From contig NZ_JASTWJ010000001.1 in assembly GCF_030499515.1 (NCBI RefSeq), forward strand, positions 5,126,001-5,190,000: a stretch of DNA of 64,000 nucleotides, read 5' to 3'. This DNA comes from Streptomyces sp. DT2A-34. GTDB taxonomy: Bacteria > Actinomycetota > Actinomycetes > Streptomycetales > Streptomycetaceae. Within the stretch, counting starts at the first letter, position 1. The number at the start of each line of letters is the position of its first letter. Positions 61,501 through 64,000 of this stretch are shown piece after piece. Position numbers and translations under genes: made by a program. Under the pieces are notes generated by a model that was given only the letters and a program-made list of their open reading frames with translations, was not told where the DNA came from and made no database searches.

Positions 61501-61657
61501 TCGACACCAGGCGCAGCGCGGACATCGGGCCGCGGAGATGGATCATGCCGCCCAAGGCGCCCAGCTCGCCCACCGCATGCTGCAGGGCCAGCCGGAAGAC
61601 CTCGCTTTCCGCGACACCGGGGGCCACTGTGCCGAGCAGTGCCAGCCGAGCGTTCAT
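58595..61657 (-). CDS. SpoIIE-type PP2C phosphatase with GAF, PAS and kinase-like ATPase domains
   Basis: 1020 residues. GAF-like (about 1-190), PAS (about 215-330), PAS (330-440), GAF (470-620), SpoIIE/RsbU phosphatase (640-850, with GDWYDIIPLSGGQVALVVGDVMGHG and YTDGLVESS), and a HATPase of the RsbW type (870-970, ASELIGNVIRHAKGPLRLRL). It is a partner-switching regulator: the phosphatase acts on anti-anti-sigma factors, and the ATPase may act as an anti-sigma kinase. Residues about 115-140 contain STPHAPSTPHAP repeats, encoded by an 18-bp tandem DNA repeat around 61262-61330. Confidence 0.92.
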   Translation of the reverse strand: MNARLALLGTVAPGVAESEVFRLALQHAVGELGALGGMIHLRGPMSALRLVSTAGLPAALTRDWEIIDQEGPLAPARALHEGSGVWVPLKPTEQATVTLCPNALSIQDVLSTSHAPSTPHAPSTPHALSTPHTPDAEWPGTGLAALPMYSGNRTTGALSVLMGDGGEPAPEHWEFLRAVIAWAQDRMVHARPPTGPSQLDAPSSERVRQALKEVSVGSWDWNIRTGDLIWDEAALGLYGTRPQDFTGKVDDWMRCVHPDDLAPTLAAADRAIREGGVFEAEYRVRKLDGGWGWTQARGRATYDDHGEPLRMIGVGWDSDEPRSARDALGRALRHMSDGFLAVDDDWRITFANLEAERTLGYSEEELFGCLLWDLPTAQQVPGLEIRCRQAAAAEKSVGFDVRLPNGRLCHLRLVPGPDGRTIYFTDVTEKRRLEEDRRSAEHAAAERAARIGELTAALAKATTSKDVVDAVARRVLPPFEATGLVVQTVECDRLHTVGSVGYPEDILALLDGRERTEPSPLWDAIVAGAPLFLSSPREFAARYPELADLPARAGKQAWALLPLTASGHTFGICAVTFDHPRRLTDEERTLLTATSALVAQALDRARLFDAEHTRSRELQRSLLPRDLPTVPACTAAARYLPAGQGMDVGGDWYDIIPLSGGQVALVVGDVMGHGLPEAATMGRLRTALHTLADLELPPDEIMSHLNDIVGAMGEESYVTCLYALYDPTTRVCSIARAGHPPPALLHPDGTVLFPALAADPPLGAAEPPFETTEIPVPEGSVLALYTDGLVESSKREMDEGMAALAEVLRTSHADGTAKDLEHLCERVTSALLPADQQAADDAAFLLARLHALPSSRIASWPLPDDPRAAGQARSLIRDQLAAWGLQALTPTTELLASELIGNVIRHAKGPLRLRLLHGADLICEVFDGSLTMPRIRRATDTDEGGRGLQLVTALSQRWGTRYTPTGKCIWTEQPLRTTPDPTDDERPSDHALERMFLGLAGLGEDFDGDLDALAFGEQEL
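61262..61330. repeat. 18-bp tandem repeats inside the phosphatase gene
   Basis: A unit of the form GTGCTCGGGGCATGCGGG occurs about three to four times with small changes. It encodes the Ser-Thr-Pro-His-Ala-Pro tract near residue 120. Confidence 0.65.
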
Positions 61658-61820
61658 GTCGGGGACCTTACCGTCACCGCCGTAACCGATTCGATGGTTC
61701 GCAAGATCCTCACGCCTCTCACCCGGCCGGTCGACAGGACGCCAACAGCCGAGGCCTAACGTCGAGTTGATACCGACGGCTTAGCATCACCCGGGACCCC
61801 CGACCCCCTTGAGGAGCGGC

Positions 61821-62888
61821 ATGGACATCGGTGTCTTCATCCCCATCGGCAACAACGGCTGGCTCATATCGAAGAGTTCCCCGCAGTACCTGCCGACCTT
61901 CGAGCTCAACAAGGCCATCGTGCAGAAGGCCGAGGAGCACGGTCTCGACTTCGCGCTGTCGATGATCAAGCTGAAGGGGTTCGGGGGCGACACCGAGTTC
62001 TGGGACCACTGTCTGGAGTCGTTCACGCTGATGGCGGGCCTGGCCGCGGTCACCGAGCGGATCAAGCTGTACGCCTCCACGCCCATCCTCGTCCTGCCCC
62101 CGGCGATCGTCGCCCGCATGGCCACGACGGTCGACTCGATCGCCCCCGGCCGCTTCGGCGTCAACATCGTCACCGGCTGGGCGCCCGGCGAGTACTCCCA
62201 GATGGGCCTGTGGCCCGGCGACGAGCACTTCGGCAACCGCTACGCCCGGGCCGTCGAGTACGTCACCGTGATGAAGGAGCTGTGGCGCGAGGGCGTCAGC
62301 GACTTCAAGGGCGAGTTCTACGAGATGGACGACTGCGTGCTGTCGCCGCGCCCGGCGAACGGGCACATCGACATCGTTGCCGCGGGCCAGAGCAGCACGG
62401 GCATGCGGTTCGCCGCCGAGCACGCCGACTACAACTTCATCCTCGGCAGCGGCGTCAACACCCCGCTCGCCTTCTCGGACAGCACCGCCACGCTGGTGGA
62501 GGCGGCGCGGGAGACCGGCCGGGACGTGGGCGCGCTCTCCCTCTTCATGGTCATCGCGGACGAGACCGACGAGGCCGCCCAGGCCAAGTGGCGCGACTAC
62601 CACGACAACGCCGACCGCGCGGCACTGGCGTACATGGCCGGGGAGTCCGCCTCGGACACGACCGCCGACGACTCCTCGACCGCCCGCACCATCGTGCTGC
62701 CCGAGGGCGCGGTGAACTTCAACATGGGCACGCTCGTGGGGTCGTACGAGAGTGTCGCGAAGATGCTCGACGAGGTCGCCGAAGTCGACGGCACCAAGGG
62801 GATCATGCTGGTCTTCGACGACTTCCTGGAGGGCATCGAGAACTTCGGCACGCGCATCCAGCCGCTGATGAAGTGCCGGCGGGCATGA
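61821..62888 (+). CDS. rutA: RutA-type pyrimidine monooxygenase
   Basis: 355 residues from ATG at 61821 with GAGGAG before it. Collinear with E. coli Rut[48 protein letters not shown] and [11 protein letters not shown]. RutA is a flavin-dependent luciferase-fold enzyme that opens the uracil ring to peroxyureidoacrylate using reduced FMN. The ATGA overlap with the next gene suggests a two-gene operon. Confidence 0.92.
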   Translation: MDIGVFIPIGNNGWLISKSSPQYLPTFELNKAIVQKAEEHGLDFALSMIKLKGFGGDTEFWDHCLESFTLMAGLAAVTERIKLYASTPILVLPPAIVARMATTVDSIAPGRFGVNIVTGWAPGEYSQMGLWPGDEHFGNRYARAVEYVTVMKELWREGVSDFKGEFYEMDDCVLSPRPANGHIDIVAAGQSSTGMRFAAEHADYNFILGSGVNTPLAFSDSTATLVEAARETGRDVGALSLFMVIADETDEAAQAKWRDYHDNADRAALAYMAGESASDTTADDSSTARTIVLPEGAVNFNMGTLVGSYESVAKMLDEVAEVDGTKGIMLVFDDFLEGIENFGTRIQPLMKCRRA

Positions 62889-63535
62889 GCGGGTTACAGC
62901 AGCGCGAGGACGACTACGAGCAGGTCGGCTTGGGCGGCCGGCTCACCCCCGGCACCTCCCCGGCCCTGCTCCTGGTGGACCCCGCCCGGGCCTACGTGGA
63001 CCCCGACTCCCCTCTCTATGCCGGGGTCGAACCGGCCGTGGAGGCGATGAAGGAGCTGCTGGCGGGCGCCCGCCGAGCGGGCATCCCCGTGGTCGTCACG
63101 CGGGTGCGGTTCCGGCCCGACGGCGGCGACGGCGGCGTCTTCTTCCGCAAGGTGCCGACGCTGAAGGTGTTCGCCGAGGGCAGTCCGTACGGCGACTTCA
63201 TCGACGGACTGGCCCCGACGGCAGCCGAGTTGACGGTCACGAAGCAGTACCCGAGCGCCTTCTTCGGTACGTCCCTGGCGGCGTACCTCACCGCCAACCG
63301 CATCGACACGCTCCTCATCGGCGGGCTGTCGACGAGCGGTTGCGTGCGCGCCACCGCGCTCGACGCGATGCAGCACGGGTTCGTCCCGGTTGTCGTGGAG
63401 GAGGCGGTGGGTGACCGGGATCCGGACGTGCACGCGGCGAACCTCTTCGACATCCGGCACAAGATCGGTGAGGTGTGGCCGATGGGCCGGGTGGAGGAGT
63501 ATCTCGGAGGCGTGCGGGGAGACGAACGGCCTTGA
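62885..63535 (+). CDS. Isochorismatase-family hydrolase, likely RutB-role amidohydrolase
   Basis: 216 residues. Cysteine-hydrolase fold: [11 protein letters not shown] (catalytic Asp), [16 protein letters not shown] (Lys) and [17 protein letters not shown] (catalytic Cys). The family includes N-carbamoylsarcosine amidase, ureidoacrylate amidohydrolase (RutB) and nicotinamidase. By sequence it looks closest to the N-carbamoylsarcosine type. By context after rutA it probably does the ureidoacrylate step. Confidence 0.85.
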   Translation: MSGLQQREDDYEQVGLGGRLTPGTSPALLLVDPARAYVDPDSPLYAGVEPAVEAMKELLAGARRAGIPVVVTRVRFRPDGGDGGVFFRKVPTLKVFAEGSPYGDFIDGLAPTAAELTVTKQYPSAFFGTSLAAYLTANRIDTLLIGGLSTSGCVRATALDAMQHGFVPVVVEEAVGDRDPDVHAANLFDIRHKIGEVWPMGRVEEYLGGVRGDERP

Positions 63536-63608
63536 TGACAGGGGTGGTTGCGGGCAGCCCGTGATCCGCCTCGCGCACTCTCGACGCGCTGCATCTGAGG
63601 GACAGCAG

Positions 63609-64000
63609 CTATGCGACGGACGGGACCATCGGGGAGTACGTGGAGCGCTGGGGGTCGGTGCCGAGGGTTCCGGCGGCGCGGGTGGCGAGGGAGAGGGGGC
63701 CGCGGGACCGAGCTGGGGTCGCCGTGATCGCCGGGTGCGCGAGGTTCGTCGGGACGGGGGCTGGGGCCGGGGTCGCGGCCGGGAGGTGCCCGGCGTTCGC
63801 CGTGGCAGCCTCTTTCTTCCGCTCCGCGAACACGAACAGCCGCAGGACCAGGAACCGGCCGATGCCGGCCAGCCCGGAGGCGGTGAGGTAGACGGCCTGC
63901 TCGCGGAGCATGGTGGGCGACGGCCGTACGGCGTGCAGTACGAGCATCGCGGCGGTCGTCGCCAGGTACGCGGCGACGGCCGACCCCGAGGACTGCAGGT
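63609..64000 (-). CDS. GtrA-like membrane protein (5' truncated by window edge)
   Basis: The frame is open to the window end; the M at 63947 is internal. The last membrane helices (AAYLATTAAMLVLHAV, YLTASGLAGIGRFLVLRLFVFA) and the R/F pair fit GtrA proteins, which help move lipid-linked sugars across the membrane. A Pro/Ala/Thr-rich cytoplasmic tail of about 70 residues follows, ending at 63609. The family call rests on the C-terminal third only. Confidence 0.6.
   Translation of the reverse strand, partial: LQSSGSAVAAYLATTAAMLVLHAVRPSPTMLREQAVYLTASGLAGIGRFLVLRLFVFAERKKEAATANAGHLPAATPAPAPVPTNLAHPAITATPARSRGPLSLATRAAGTLGTDPQRSTYSPMVPSVA

Overview
The window reads as a chromosome segment of a Streptomyces or very close relative. 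It is strongly GC-rich, rich in GTG starts and ATGA overlaps, and carries typical streptomycete families: an SSI-type subtilisin inhibitor, SpoIIE/PAS/GAF phosphatase, SigE-family sigma factor, amphi-Trp and SCO3933-family proteins, and tRNA-anchored actinomycete integrative and conjugative elements (AICEs).

Layout. 0-2.7 kb: the end of an HtrA-like protease and a membrane Ser/Thr kinase. 2.68-21.19 kb: element 1, an AICE-like island of about 18.4 kb bounded by a perfect 86-bp direct repeat that includes the 5' half of tRNA-Ser(TGA). Its backbone (int-xis-rep-tra/spd-SCO3933 family-GntR) matches element 2, but int is frameshifted and tra is fused to spd by a deletion of about 1 kb. Its cargo includes an HNH/DEAH protein, a broken HTH-TPR regulator, a Nudix hydrolase, an nSTAND NTPase without its repeat sensor, a crystallin-fold inhibitor, a lipoprotein and two GT39-type glycosyltransferases. 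21.2-28.4 kb: ordinary chromosome with amphi-Trp, DinB and PrimPol genes (PrimPol behind a LexA-like box), a small secreted protein, a three-gene ChsH2/ChsH1/Ltp2-like operon and a sigma factor. 28.4-33.6 kb: an acyl-CoA synthetase locus whose 5' end is present twice, with a graveyard of phage, recombinase and metabolic gene fragments and a bacteriocin-like gene pair in between. 33.6-39.9 kb: a TetR remnant, a 1533-residue PAS/pseudokinase/receiver protein, an SSI inhibitor and tRNA-Ser(GCT).

39.99-55.56 kb: element 2, an apparently intact AICE of 15.5 kb in tRNA-Arg(ACG), with a 44-bp att repeat. Besides the backbone it carries a compact operon with a stand-alone class-I aminoacyl-tRNA-synthetase-like enzyme overlapping an ASCH-domain gene, two uncharacterised proteins and an XRE-TPR regulator. 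It also carries a secreted protein with aerolysin/ETX-MTX2-like strand composition paired with a lipoprotein, and a 3' fragment of thiC next to attR. 55.6-64 kb: chromosome with gene remnants, a secreted protein, a large SpoIIE phosphatase, a rutA plus isochorismatase-family pair and the end of a GtrA-like gene.

The best candidates for something undescribed are the aaRS-like/ASCH operon (49.5-53.4 kb), the ETX/MTX2-like secreted protein plus lipoprotein (53.8-55.1 kb) and the small secreted Gly/Ala-rich peptide with its membrane partner (29.06-29.62 kb). The best structural stories are the chimeric tRNA-Ser and leftover tRNA-Arg att arm of element 1, and the acyl-CoA synthetase gene apparently rebuilt around a decayed integration. 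All calls come from reading the sequence. No database search was run.
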